Shown here piece after piece: positions 42,613-50,250 of a stretch of 64,000 nucleotides of DNA. Both the position numbers and the translations under genes were made by a program. This DNA comes from CAXMMR01 sp963692975 (GTDB lineage: Bacteria > Pseudomonadota > Alphaproteobacteria > Acetobacterales > Acetobacteraceae), in assembly GCA_963692975.2 (NCBI GenBank), contig CAXMMR010000037.1:197859-261858 (forward strand), in the 5' to 3' direction. Every line of letters begins with the position of its first letter. The first letter of the stretch is position 1. Below the pieces are notes generated by a model. The model saw nothing but the letters and a program-made list of their open reading frames with translations. It did no database searches and was not told where the DNA came from.

Positions 42613-44880
42613 TCAGCCGGTAAATCCGATCGCGCCGACCGTCTTGAAGGTGACGGTGAACAGGACCGTGGTGTCGCCATTGTCGTTGTCGATGGAGGTA
42701 TAGCGGCGGATCAGGTTGACGTCGAAGATAAAGCATTCGTTCTCGTAGCGCGCGTCGGCGTTCAGGCTGACGAACTGGCCGGTGCGCAGGTCGTCCTGGG
42801 CGCCGATCCGGGCCGAGTACTGGCCGTAGCGGCTGGTGGCCCCGAAGGTGGCCTCGCTGCGCGGAATGAAGAAGCTCGCCGGCGGCCCGGCGGTGGTGTA
42901 CGGGTCGGTTAAATAGAGGTCGTACGGGTTGACGTTGCTGTAGATGTAGCCGCCCGAAAGGCGCAGCAGCGGCACGCCGATACTGGCGATGCCGTCGGCA
43001 AAGTGCACGTCGCCATTGTCCTTGTCGAAGCGCCCGCGGGCGGTGAAATCGAGCCAGCTCGAGGGCACGAACGTCACCCGGCTGATGATGTCCGAGACGT
43101 GCTCGCCCAGCCCGGACTGCGGGTAGAAGTTGGCGTCGCGGTGCTCCTGGTAGGACTGGCCGACCAGGGCGTCGATCTGCTGGCCGCTGTTCAACGTCCA
43201 GTTGAGGTGCAGGCCGACATTGGTGCGCGGGCCGCTGTCGAACCGGTCGTAGCCCTGGAAGCGGTTCAGGCTGAACAGCGTGCTGTCGGTGAACTCGTAG
43301 TCCAGGCTGTCCTCGTTGGGGATCCGGTCGCGCTGGCTGTTGCCGTAATTGGGCGCAACGATGAGCTGGGCGATCGGCTCGACGAGCTGGGTGCCGAGCG
43401 TGCCGGCGCTGCGCACGAACGGCCAGTTCATCCTGGCCGCGGCCAGCGGCTGGGCGTGCGCGTTGGTCACCGCATTGCCGACGTCGAAGTTCGGCTGCTG
43501 GTCGATCGTCGTCGCATGATAGGCGGCGGCGTCGACCCGGAGGGTAAGCCCGATCACGTCGCCGAGGCTGCCGACGAAGGGGCGGTTCCAGGCCAAGGTG
43601 ACGGCGCCGCGCTGATCGTTGGTGCCGGTGTCGCGTAGGATGTTGAAGTCTTCGGTGTGGAAGCTGAGTCGGCCGCCGAGCGCGTCCGGCGTGCCGAAGA
43701 AGTCGTAGGAGTAGCGCGGTAGCACGTAGGGCAGCAGCACCTGGCTGACCGAGGTGTTCAGCGCCTGGTAGGCGCGCACGTCGAGCCGCGCGTAGGTGCC
43801 GTCGCCGAAGCCTTCCGTGTAGATCTGCGACGTCTGGATGTTGTTGCCGTAGCCGGGGATATGGAAGTCGCGCTCGTAGTCGAGCGAGGTGGACTGGTTG
43901 ATGTCGAAGCCGTAACGCCAGGTGTCGTTGTAGTCGAACAGCCCGTGCGCCTGGATGTAGCCCTGCGGCGCTCCCTCGTCATAGGCGAGCGCGCCGTTGA
44001 CGTTGAGAATGCCGTCGTTGAGGCGCAAGCGGTAGATCTCCGCGAGCTGCGGGCCGGTGCCGGTGGTCAGCGTCGGCGTCAGGATCACGTCCGAGGCGCT
44101 GTTGATGACCAGGTAATAGGGGATGTTGACGAAGCTGCCGAGGTGCTTGTCGGTAAGCCCAAAGCCCGGGATCAAAAAGCCGCTCTCGCGCTTGACCGAG
44201 GGGTCGGCGTTGGAAAAATAGGGCAAATAGAGGACGGGCTGGCCGAGGATGTCGAGCCAGGCATCCTGGTACTCGATGCGTTTATGCTCCAGGTCCTGCG
44301 TCGCCTGGTAGGCCGACAGGTCCCACAGCGGCGGCTTCTCGGGGTCGAGCGCGCAGACGTTGCAGGTGGAGTAGACGGCGCGGCTGAGCTCGTTGAGCTT
44401 GCCGTCGGTGCGCCGCGCGCCGTTGGCGGCGAGCCGGCCGTTCAACGCCAGCAGCGAGCGCATCCCCGAGAGCACGCCCTCGCGCATGCCCTGGGTGAGC
44501 TCGGCGTAGTCGGCGAACAGCACCTGCCCGTCCGGTTCGGCGATCACCACGTGGCCGGTGGCGGCGACGACGTTGGTGTTGCGGTCGAAGGTCATGCGGT
44601 CGGCGCGGATGATGTGGTCGTTCTGGTAGGCCTCGACATGGCCGGTCGCGGTGACGATGCCGTTCTGCTTGTCGTAGCTGACGCTGTCGGCGGTGAAGGT
44701 GACCGGCGCGTTCTTGGAAACCGGCGCCGAGGTGTGCGGCCCGTGCACCAGCGCGCCGAATTGGGCGTAAGCGCTCGACGCGAATAGCGAACAGAACGCT
44801 AGCGCAAGGAAGAAAGGCCAGGGCTGTCTGCCCTGGACCCGATTAAAGGCGAAGCCTTTAAAATCCTGTCGATTGATCAT
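42613..44880 (-). CDS. lptD: LPS assembly outer-membrane protein LptD
   Basis: A 755-residue protein that inserts LPS into the outer leaflet with LptE. After the signal segment (FFLALAFCSLFASSAYA) comes the OstA/LptA-like periplasmic domain (VTFTADSVSYDKQNGIVTAT, FADYAELTQGMREGVLSGM). Next are the CNVCALDPEKPPLWDL cysteine region and a long beta-barrel domain ending in ...TVTFKTVGAIGFTG. The only credible start, ATG 44880, lies in a family 1 element, and the first about 19 residues (MINRQDFKGFAFNRVQGRQ) are repeat-encoded. They act as the n-region of the signal peptide. GAGG touches the ATG, an unusually short spacing. A TTG at 44937 is a longer alternative, also inside the element. Confidence 0.92.
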   Translation of the reverse strand: MINRQDFKGFAFNRVQGRQPWPFFLALAFCSLFASSAYAQFGALVHGPHTSAPVSKNAPVTFTADSVSYDKQNGIVTATGHVEAYQNDHIIRADRMTFDRNTNVVAATGHVVIAEPDGQVLFADYAELTQGMREGVLSGMRSLLALNGRLAANGARRTDGKLNELSRAVYSTCNVCALDPEKPPLWDLSAYQATQDLEHKRIEYQDAWLDILGQPVLYLPYFSNADPSVKRESGFLIPGFGLTDKHLGSFVNIPYYLVINSASDVILTPTLTTGTGPQLAEIYRLRLNDGILNVNGALAYDEGAPQGYIQAHGLFDYNDTWRYGFDINQSTSLDYERDFHIPGYGNNIQTSQIYTEGFGDGTYARLDVRAYQALNTSVSQVLLPYVLPRYSYDFFGTPDALGGRLSFHTEDFNILRDTGTNDQRGAVTLAWNRPFVGSLGDVIGLTLRVDAAAYHATTIDQQPNFDVGNAVTNAHAQPLAAARMNWPFVRSAGTLGTQLVEPIAQLIVAPNYGNSQRDRIPNEDSLDYEFTDSTLFSLNRFQGYDRFDSGPRTNVGLHLNWTLNSGQQIDALVGQSYQEHRDANFYPQSGLGEHVSDIISRVTFVPSSWLDFTARGRFDKDNGDVHFADGIASIGVPLLRLSGGYIYSNVNPYDLYLTDPYTTAGPPASFFIPRSEATFGATSRYGQYSARIGAQDDLRTGQFVSLNADARYENECFIFDVNLIRRYTSIDNDNGDTTVLFTVTFKTVGAIGFTG

Positions 44881-45000
44881 CCTCAACAGCGAGGACTGAT
44901 GATGTGGGAAGGCAGAATGATCGGCTTCGCCAAGCAAGGAAGGCTGCGTTGAGCTCTTAACGGATGGGGTCTGGGGCCGCGGGCCCCAGCCGGCGGAGCC
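44811..45000. repeat. Family 1 palindromic element, copy 9 (reverse orientation)
   Basis: GGGCTGTCTGCCC (a loop two bases longer than usual), TTAAAGGC-GAA-GCCTTTAA, core CGGCTTCGCCAAGCAAGG and GGTCTGGGGCC-GCG-GGCCCCAG; the outer right hairpin is missing. It overlaps the 5' end of lptD and ends 29 bp from the lptG stop, so it sits inside the lptF-lptG-lptD-surA operon. Confidence 0.9.
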
Positions 45001-45028
45001 TCCTTGCTGTCTTTCCTGCCCACCGCGA

Positions 45029-46141
45029 TCAGCCGTCCTCGAGATGCAGCAGCAGCGCGACCGCCAGCATCAGCCCGGCGGCGGTGGGCGCCCAGGCGGC
45101 GAGCGTCGGCGGCAGCGCGCCGGACTGGCCGAACTCCTCGGCGATCTTGGAGACGGTGAACAGTGCAAACCCTGCCGCGACACCGCTGCCCACCATTCGC
45201 GCCACTCCACCGCGCCGCGTCGGTCGCATGGAAAACCCCGCCGACACAAGCCCCATGGTGCCGGCGAGCAACGGCAGCGCGAGAAGCGACTGGAAGTGCA
45301 GCCGGTGGCGCACCGAGGAGAAGCCGGCATGGTCGAGCAGCGCGATGAAGTCGGGCAGCGCCCAGAGCGACAGCGTGTCCGGCGAGGCGAAGCTCTCCTG
45401 CACGCGGTGCACGGTGAGGTCGGTGGGCAGGGCCATGCGGCCGATCAGCTCGGGCAGGTGGTCGGGGGTGACGGTGCGGGCGTCGTCGAACAGCCAGCGG
45501 CCGGGGGTCAGCAGGGCGCGGCTGGCCTCGATGCGCGACAGCAGGTGGTCCTCGGCGTCGAGCCGGAAGACGCTGACCCCCTGGGCGGTCAGCCGGCCGT
45601 GCTTGAGCGTAACGCCGCGGGCATGCAGGATCGCCATGCCGTCCGGGTCGAAGGCGCGGTCGGACTGGCGCAGCCAGAGCTGGCCGCCGGCGAGCGCCAG
45701 CGGCCCGCCGGTGGAGCGGATATACTGATTGTCGAGCTGCTCGGCGCGGGCGAGCATCACCGAGGAGAGCGGCGAGACGGCGGCCGAGGCGAAGGCGCCC
45801 AGAGCCAGCGCGCACACCAGCGGGGCGGCGAGGAACTGCCAGGCGGAGATGCCGGCGGCGCGCGCGACGATCAGCTCCGAGGAGCGGGTCAGCCGCCAGA
45901 ACGCGATGATGCCGCCCAGCAGCACCGCGAAGGGCAGGATCTGCATCGCCGCGAAGGGCAGCCGCAGGCCGGCGATCTCGCCGATCAGCCCGAAGCCGAC
46001 GTCGGGCTTGCTGGCGGCGCGGCGCAGCAGCTCGATGAAGTCGAACAGCGCCACGAGGCCGGTCAGCGAGGCCAGCATCGCCAGCACCGAGGCCATGAAC
46101 TGGCGCGAGATGTAGAGCGATAGAGTGGCGGCGAGCGACAC
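45029..46141 (-). CDS. lptG: LPS export permease LptG
   Basis: A 370-residue inner-membrane protein of the LptB2FG ABC transporter, which extracts LPS from the membrane. It has six transmembrane segments, three at each end (ASVLAMLASLTGLVALFDFI; SLLALPLLAGTMGLVSAGFS), around a periplasmic jellyroll-like domain. It begins with GTG 46141, 3 bp after the lptF stop. The motif ELIVARAAGISAWQFLAAPL corresponds to the cytoplasmic coupling helix that contacts LptB. Confidence 0.94.
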   Translation of the reverse strand: MSLAATLSLYISRQFMASVLAMLASLTGLVALFDFIELLRRAASKPDVGFGLIGEIAGLRLPFAAMQILPFAVLLGGIIAFWRLTRSSELIVARAAGISAWQFLAAPLVCALALGAFASAAVSPLSSVMLARAEQLDNQYIRSTGGPLALAGGQLWLRQSDRAFDPDGMAILHARGVTLKHGRLTAQGVSVFRLDAEDHLLSRIEASRALLTPGRWLFDDARTVTPDHLPELIGRMALPTDLTVHRVQESFASPDTLSLWALPDFIALLDHAGFSSVRHRLHFQSLLALPLLAGTMGLVSAGFSMRPTRRGGVARMVGSGVAAGFALFTVSKIAEEFGQSGALPPTLAAWAPTAAGLMLAVALLLHLEDG

Positions 46142-46144
46142 GCC

Positions 46145-47281
46145 TCAGGCCTCGACGCGGGTGCGCGTCGCACCGAGCCTGGGCAGGCCAAGCTGGGGCG
46201 CATACAGGATCCAGGCGCTGATGACGCCGGGCAGGATGGCGGTGAGCCAGATCAGCGGTATCAGCACCGGATGGCGGCCGGCGACGTTGTTCACCGCAAG
46301 GTTCAGCGCCAGCAAGCCGACCACGGTGCCGACCGCAATCGACGGCCGCAGCACGTTGCCGTAGCGGCGGAACTCGCCGGTCAGCACCGCGACCAGCGCC
46401 ACCATGCTGAAGCTGATGGCGGTGAGCGGCGCGGTGAGCCGGCGATGCGCCTCGACCTCGAACTTGCCCACGTCGCGGACATTGACCTCGGCAGGATCAG
46501 GATGGAGCAGCTCCGGCAGCGACATTTCGGTCGCGTCGCGGTAGCGCGTCTCGTCGCTCTTGTTGTTCGAGGTGAGGTCGACGGTGTTCTGGCCGAAGGT
46601 CAGCACGTCGAGGCGGCCGGTCTTGCGATCGATCTGCTCGCGCGAGCCGTGATACAGGATCACCCGCGGCGAGCTGCCACCGGTCTCGATCAGCCGGCCC
46701 TGCTCAGCCAGGATCGTCGCCCGGGTGTCGGCCTGCCGGTCATCCTCGACGACGATGCCGCGCAGCATGCCGTTGGTGTCGCGCGAGCGGACATAGACGG
46801 TGAGGTCGTCGCTCATCGGCGTGAACACGCCCTCCTGCAGCATGAAGGCGGCGAGGCGGTTGCGGATCTCGAATTGATACTGCCGGAAGGCGGCCGCGCT
46901 GGCAGGCACGATCCAGACGTTGAGCACCAGGCAGGCGACGGCGGCGAACAGCGCGACGGCGACCGCGGGGCGGGACAGGCCGACGGGCGAGAGGCCGGCC
47001 GCGCGCATCACCGTCAGCTCACGGTCCGAGGCCAGGCGCTGGTAGGCGAACAGCACCACGGTAAAGGCGGTGATCGGCAGGATCACGGCGACGAAGTTGG
47101 GGATCAGCAGGCCGGTGAGCTGCAGGAAGACGCGCAGCGACAGGCCGCGATTGACGACCAGCTCGACGAAGCGAAGCGACTGGGTCAGCCAGATCAGCGC
47201 GACCAGCGCCGTCGTAGTGCCCGCCAGAAAGAACAGCAGCTGGCGGGTGACGTAGCGGTCAAGGCGGGTAATGCGAGGCAT
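46145..47281 (-). CDS. lptF: LPS export permease LptF
   Basis: A 378-residue partner of LptG with the same layout: three N-terminal helices, a periplasmic beta domain (VYVRSRDTNGMLRGIVVEDD, VILYHGSREQIDRKTGRLDV) and three C-terminal helices. The coupling helix is marked by SDRELTVMRAAGLSPVGLSR. It is the first gene of the lptF-lptG-lptD-surA operon. ATG 47281 gives the family-typical MPRITRLDRYVTRQLL. A family 1 element lies about 29 bp upstream, so the operon promoter must lie in or beyond the repeat. Confidence 0.94.
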   Translation of the reverse strand: MPRITRLDRYVTRQLLFFLAGTTTALVALIWLTQSLRFVELVVNRGLSLRVFLQLTGLLIPNFVAVILPITAFTVVLFAYQRLASDRELTVMRAAGLSPVGLSRPAVAVALFAAVACLVLNVWIVPASAAAFRQYQFEIRNRLAAFMLQEGVFTPMSDDLTVYVRSRDTNGMLRGIVVEDDRQADTRATILAEQGRLIETGGSSPRVILYHGSREQIDRKTGRLDVLTFGQNTVDLTSNNKSDETRYRDATEMSLPELLHPDPAEVNVRDVGKFEVEAHRRLTAPLTAISFSMVALVAVLTGEFRRYGNVLRPSIAVGTVVGLLALNLAVNNVAGRHPVLIPLIWLTAILPGVISAWILYAPQLGLPRLGATRTRVEA

Positions 47282-47309
47282 GCGGCACGGTAGTGGAGGC
47301 GGCCTGAAG

Positions 47310-47551
47310 GAGGAAGGCCAGGGCTGTCTGCCCTGGACCCGATTAAAGGCGAAGCCTTTAAAATCCGTTCGTTAGGCTTGACCGGGCCGCGAGATCGAAG
47401 CCTTGGAAAACAGGATTGGATGGCTTCGCCAAGCAAGAGAGCGCCCACTCGGACGCCAGAAGGATAGGGGTCAGAGGCCTCTGGCCCCGTCATGCGACCG
47501 CACGCTAACGCGTGACGGTGTCCAGAGGCAGAACCTCTGGCTTTCCTTTCT
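47310..47551. repeat. Family 1 palindromic element, copy 10 (reverse orientation, longest)
   Basis: Its first roughly 53 bases are identical to copy 9, including the GGGCTGTCTGCCC loop variant and CGATTAAAGGC. Core GGCTTCGCCAAGCAAG follows, then a right end of a different subtype: GGGGTCAGAGGCCTCTGGCCCC, CACGCTAACGCGTGACGG and CCAGAGG-CAGAA-CCTCTGG. It overlaps the 3' end of the 47505 gene. Confidence 0.9.
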
Positions 47552-47834
47552 TCCGCCGCCTGAGACTGCGCGCGTTCAGCTCGGGCAGCAGCTCCGGCGC
47601 CGCCAGAATCGCCTCGGCGACCGCGATCGCGGCGAGGAGCTGGGAGTCGGTGAGATGGCGCACCGCCGGGCGCTGCACGCGCTCGAACCAGGGCGCGTCG
47701 AGCGCCTCGTCCAGGCAGACGCGCATGAAGCAATGATCCAGCCGGATCGGCCAGCGCTGGCTCGGCGCCAGGGCCGGCAGGCGCCGGCGGGTCAGCTCGA
47801 ACCATCGCTCCACCAGCGCCGTTCGCTCGACCAT
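47505..47834 (-). CDS. Conserved hypothetical alphaproteobacterial protein
   Basis: A 109-residue protein (MVERTALVERWFELTRRRLP; WPIRLDHCFMRVCLDEALDA; RPAVRHLTDSQLLAAIAVAE). It resembles a short family often labelled GCN5-related, but I see no acetyl-CoA motif and would not use that name. The ATG (47832-47834) shares bases with the ATG of the divergent RNA ligase-like gene (CATG start-to-start overlap). The C-terminal 14 residues (KGKPEVLPLDTVTR) are read from a family 1 element. ATG 47846 would be a slightly longer alternative. Confidence 0.6.
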   Translation of the reverse strand: MVERTALVERWFELTRRRLPALAPSQRWPIRLDHCFMRVCLDEALDAPWFERVQRPAVRHLTDSQLLAAIAVAEAILAAPELLPELNARSLRRRKKGKPEVLPLDTVTR

Positions 47835-48369
47835 GTCGCCCCTCATCCTGACGCTCGTCCTCGATGCCGCCTCGCAGGCCTTCTTCGACCGGCTGCGCCG
47901 CCAGCATTTCCCGCCGGAGCGCAACGTGCTGGACGCGCATCTGACGCTGTTCCACGCGCTCGACGGCGAGCAGGAGGCGGCGATCCTGGCCGACATCAGG
48001 GCCGCCGTCGGACCCGCCTTCCCGATCGACGTCAGCGGTCTACGCTCGCTCGGACGGGGCGTCGCCTACACCATCGTCTCGGACCAGCTGACAGCGCTGC
48101 GCGGACGGCTCGCGAGGGCGTGGGCGCCGATGCTGACGGCGCAGGACCAGCAGCGCTTCGCCCCGCATGTGACGATCCAGAACAAGGCCAGTTCGGACGA
48201 CGCGCGGGCGCTGCTGGCAACGCTGCGGGCGGGGTTTACACCCTTCCCGGCGACCGCTTCGGGACTGGCGCTGTGGCGCTACAAGGGTGGGCCCTGGGAG
48301 GCAGTCGACACGATCGTTTTTAGCGAAGAAAGGCCAGAGGCTCTGCCTCTGGACTCCATCACGCGTTAG
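47833..48369 (+). CDS. 2'-5' RNA ligase family protein (2H phosphoesterase)
   Basis: A 178-residue protein with the two histidine motifs of 2H phosphoesterases: DAHLTLFHAL near residue 37 and FAPHVTIQNK near residue 118, with WRYKGGPWEAVDTI after them. Such proteins ligate or cleave 2'-5' RNA bonds or cyclic phosphates; the physiological role is unclear. The start codon overlaps that of the divergent gene. The last 13 residues (ERPEALPLDSITR) and the stop are encoded by a family 1 element, mirroring the tail of the divergent protein. Confidence 0.82.
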   Translation: MSPLILTLVLDAASQAFFDRLRRQHFPPERNVLDAHLTLFHALDGEQEAAILADIRAAVGPAFPIDVSGLRSLGRGVAYTIVSDQLTALRGRLARAWAPMLTAQDQQRFAPHVTIQNKASSDDARALLATLRAGFTPFPATASGLALWRYKGGPWEAVDTIVFSEERPEALPLDSITR

Positions 48370-48481
48370 CGTGCATTCGAATGACGGGGCCCGAGGCCCC
48401 AAACCCCCAATCGAACGACGAATGGATTTTAAAGGCTCCGCCTTTAATGGGGTCGAGGGGCAACGCCCCTCGCCTTCCTTC
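48328..48481. repeat. Family 1 palindromic element, copy 11
   Basis: CCAGAGGC-TCT-GCCTCTGG, CATCACGCGTTAGCGTG, GGGGCCCGAGGCCCC, TTAAAGGC-TCC-GCCTTTAA and CGAGGGGC-AAC-GCCCCTCG. The left end is an inverted match of the right end of copy 10. It overlaps the 3' end of the RNA ligase-like gene and abuts the ghrA stop. Confidence 0.9.
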
Positions 48482-48483
48482 CG

Positions 48484-49455
48484 CTAATAGCCCAACGCTC
48501 GGTCAATAACCCCCTTGGCTGGGCGACCCCGCATCAACAGTTCCAGGCTCTCCACCAAGGAGCGGGTCCGCGCCTCGTGCGAAGACGCGGCGGCGCTGTG
48601 CGGCGTCACGGTGACGCGTGGATCGGCCCAGAACGGGTGGTCGGCAGGTAACGGCTCGGTCTGGAACACGTCGAGCACGGCGCCGGAAAGCTGGTCGGCA
48701 TCGAGTGCCGGGATCAGGTCGGCTTCCACCAGGTGGTCGCCGCGGCCGACATTGACGATGGCGCTGCCGGGCGGCATGGCGGCGAAGGTCGCGGCATTGA
48801 GGATGCCGGTGGTGTCAGGCGTGAGCGGCAGCAGGCAGATGAGGATGTCTGTGCGGGGCAGCAGCTCGGCCAGACCCTCGGCGCCGTGCGCGGCCTCGAT
48901 TGCGGACGTGCCCGGGTGCGGCGAGCGGCCCCAGGTGGCGGTGGCGAAGCCGAGTGCGGCGAGGGCCTGCGCGACCGGCAGGCCGATGGCGCCGCGGCCG
49001 AGCACGGTGACGCGGCGGGCGCTGGCCGGCGTAAGATCATGCCGGGAGCGAAGCGGCGCCCAGCGGCGCGTATGCTGGTCAGCATCGGCGCGATCGAAGC
49101 CGCGATGCAGCCGAAGCACGGCGTAGAGCACGTATTCGACCATGGCTGCCGCCTGCACCGCGTCGTCGAGCCGGAGCAGCGGCACGGTCGGCGGCAGGGT
49201 CGGATCCTCAATCAGATACTCGATGCCGGCGCTGATCGAGGCGATGGCGACCAGGTTGGGCAGCGCGGCGAGGCTGCCGGGCGGCGGGTGATAGACGAGC
49301 GCGCCCAGGATCGCCTCGTCCGGCGCCTCGCCGGGCTGCACCAGACGCCAGGGCGTGCCGAGCGCGGCCATGGCGTCGCGCCAGGCGGGGAGATACCGGC
49401 CAAGCTCGGGCGCCAGAAACAGGATCGGCCGGATGGCGGGCTCGGGATCAGACAC
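48484..49455 (-). CDS. ghrA: Glyoxylate/hydroxypyruvate reductase A-type dehydrogenase
   Basis: A 323-residue D-2-hydroxyacid dehydrogenase. The NAD(P)-binding loop reads VTVLGRGAIGLPVAQALAAL, followed by the GhrA-type TWGRSPHPG. Catalytic residues lie in INVGRGDHLVEADLIPAL (Arg), LDVFQTEPLPADHPFW (Glu) and VTVTPHSAAAS (His). GhrA reduces glyoxylate and hydroxypyruvate, which could connect to the isocitrate lyase in this window. The start overlaps the end of dapB by 8 bp. Confidence 0.87.
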   Translation of the reverse strand: MSDPEPAIRPILFLAPELGRYLPAWRDAMAALGTPWRLVQPGEAPDEAILGALVYHPPPGSLAALPNLVAIASISAGIEYLIEDPTLPPTVPLLRLDDAVQAAAMVEYVLYAVLRLHRGFDRADADQHTRRWAPLRSRHDLTPASARRVTVLGRGAIGLPVAQALAALGFATATWGRSPHPGTSAIEAAHGAEGLAELLPRTDILICLLPLTPDTTGILNAATFAAMPPGSAIVNVGRGDHLVEADLIPALDADQLSGAVLDVFQTEPLPADHPFWADPRVTVTPHSAAASSHEARTRSLVESLELLMRGRPAKGVIDRALGY

Positions 49456-50248
49456 CGAGCACGTCGCGCATGCTGTAGCGGCCGGGCGAGCGGGTGGCGG
49501 CCCAGAGCGCCGCCTGCGCGGCGCCGGCGGCGAAGACGCGGCGGTCGAAGGCGCGATGGGTCAGCTCAAGCTGCTCGCCGTCGGCGGCGAAGATCAGGCT
49601 GTGCTCGCCGACCACCTGGCCGCCGCGGAGTGCGGCAAAGCCGATCGCGCCGGAGCGGCGTGGGCCGGTCAAGCCGCGCCGCCCGGCATCGGCGACGTCG
49701 TCGAGGCGGACGCCGCGGCCGGCAGCAACGGCGCGGCCGAGGGCGAGCGCCGTGCCGGACGGCGCGTCGCGCTTCTCGCGATGATGCATCTCGACGATCT
49801 CGGCGTCGTAGCGCCCGGCCGGCAGCGCCGCGCCGAGGCGCTCGGCGAAGGCCAGCGCCAGGGTCACGCCCGGGGAGTAGTTGGCCGATTGCACCACCGC
49901 AATGCGGGTCGCCGCGAGGTCGAGCGCGGCCTCATCCTCGGCGGCAAGGCCGGTGGTGCCGAGCACGTAGGCGACGCCGTGCTCGGCCAAGGCGGCGGCA
50001 TGCGGGCAGACGGCATCGCGAACCGAAAAGTCGATCACCACGTCGCTCGCCCGAGCCAGCGCCGCGATGTCGGGCAGCACCCGCACATCGTCATCGGCTG
50101 GCATCTCGGCATGCGGGCGGATGGTGCCGCCGGCGAGCGTCGCGCCGCTGGCACGAACCTCCTCGACGAGCAGACGGCCGACCCGGCCCGCGATGCCGGC
50201 GATGCCGATGCGCAACGCCGCCGCCGAACGCCGGTCCTCTGTCGGCAC
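49448..50248 (-). CDS. dapB: 4-hydroxy-tetrahydrodipicolinate reductase
   Basis: A 266-residue lysine/diaminopimelate synthesis enzyme. The nucleotide-binding loop IGIAGIAGRVGRLLVEEV departs slightly from GxxGxMG. Other motifs are DFSVRDAVCPHAAALAEHGV, VLGTTGL, SANYSPGVTLALAFAERL, the catalytic EMHHREKRDAPSGTAL and GEHSLIFAADGEQLELTHRA. It follows dnaJ with a 2-bp gap and overlaps ghrA, so all three are likely co-transcribed. A dnaJ-dapB arrangement is common in alphaproteobacteria. Confidence 0.94.
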   Translation of the reverse strand: MPTEDRRSAAALRIGIAGIAGRVGRLLVEEVRASGATLAGGTIRPHAEMPADDDVRVLPDIAALARASDVVIDFSVRDAVCPHAAALAEHGVAYVLGTTGLAAEDEAALDLAATRIAVVQSANYSPGVTLALAFAERLGAALPAGRYDAEIVEMHHREKRDAPSGTALALGRAVAAGRGVRLDDVADAGRRGLTGPRRSGAIGFAALRGGQVVGEHSLIFAADGEQLELTHRAFDRRVFAAGAAQAALWAATRSPGRYSMRDVLGV

Positions 50249-50250
50249 CG

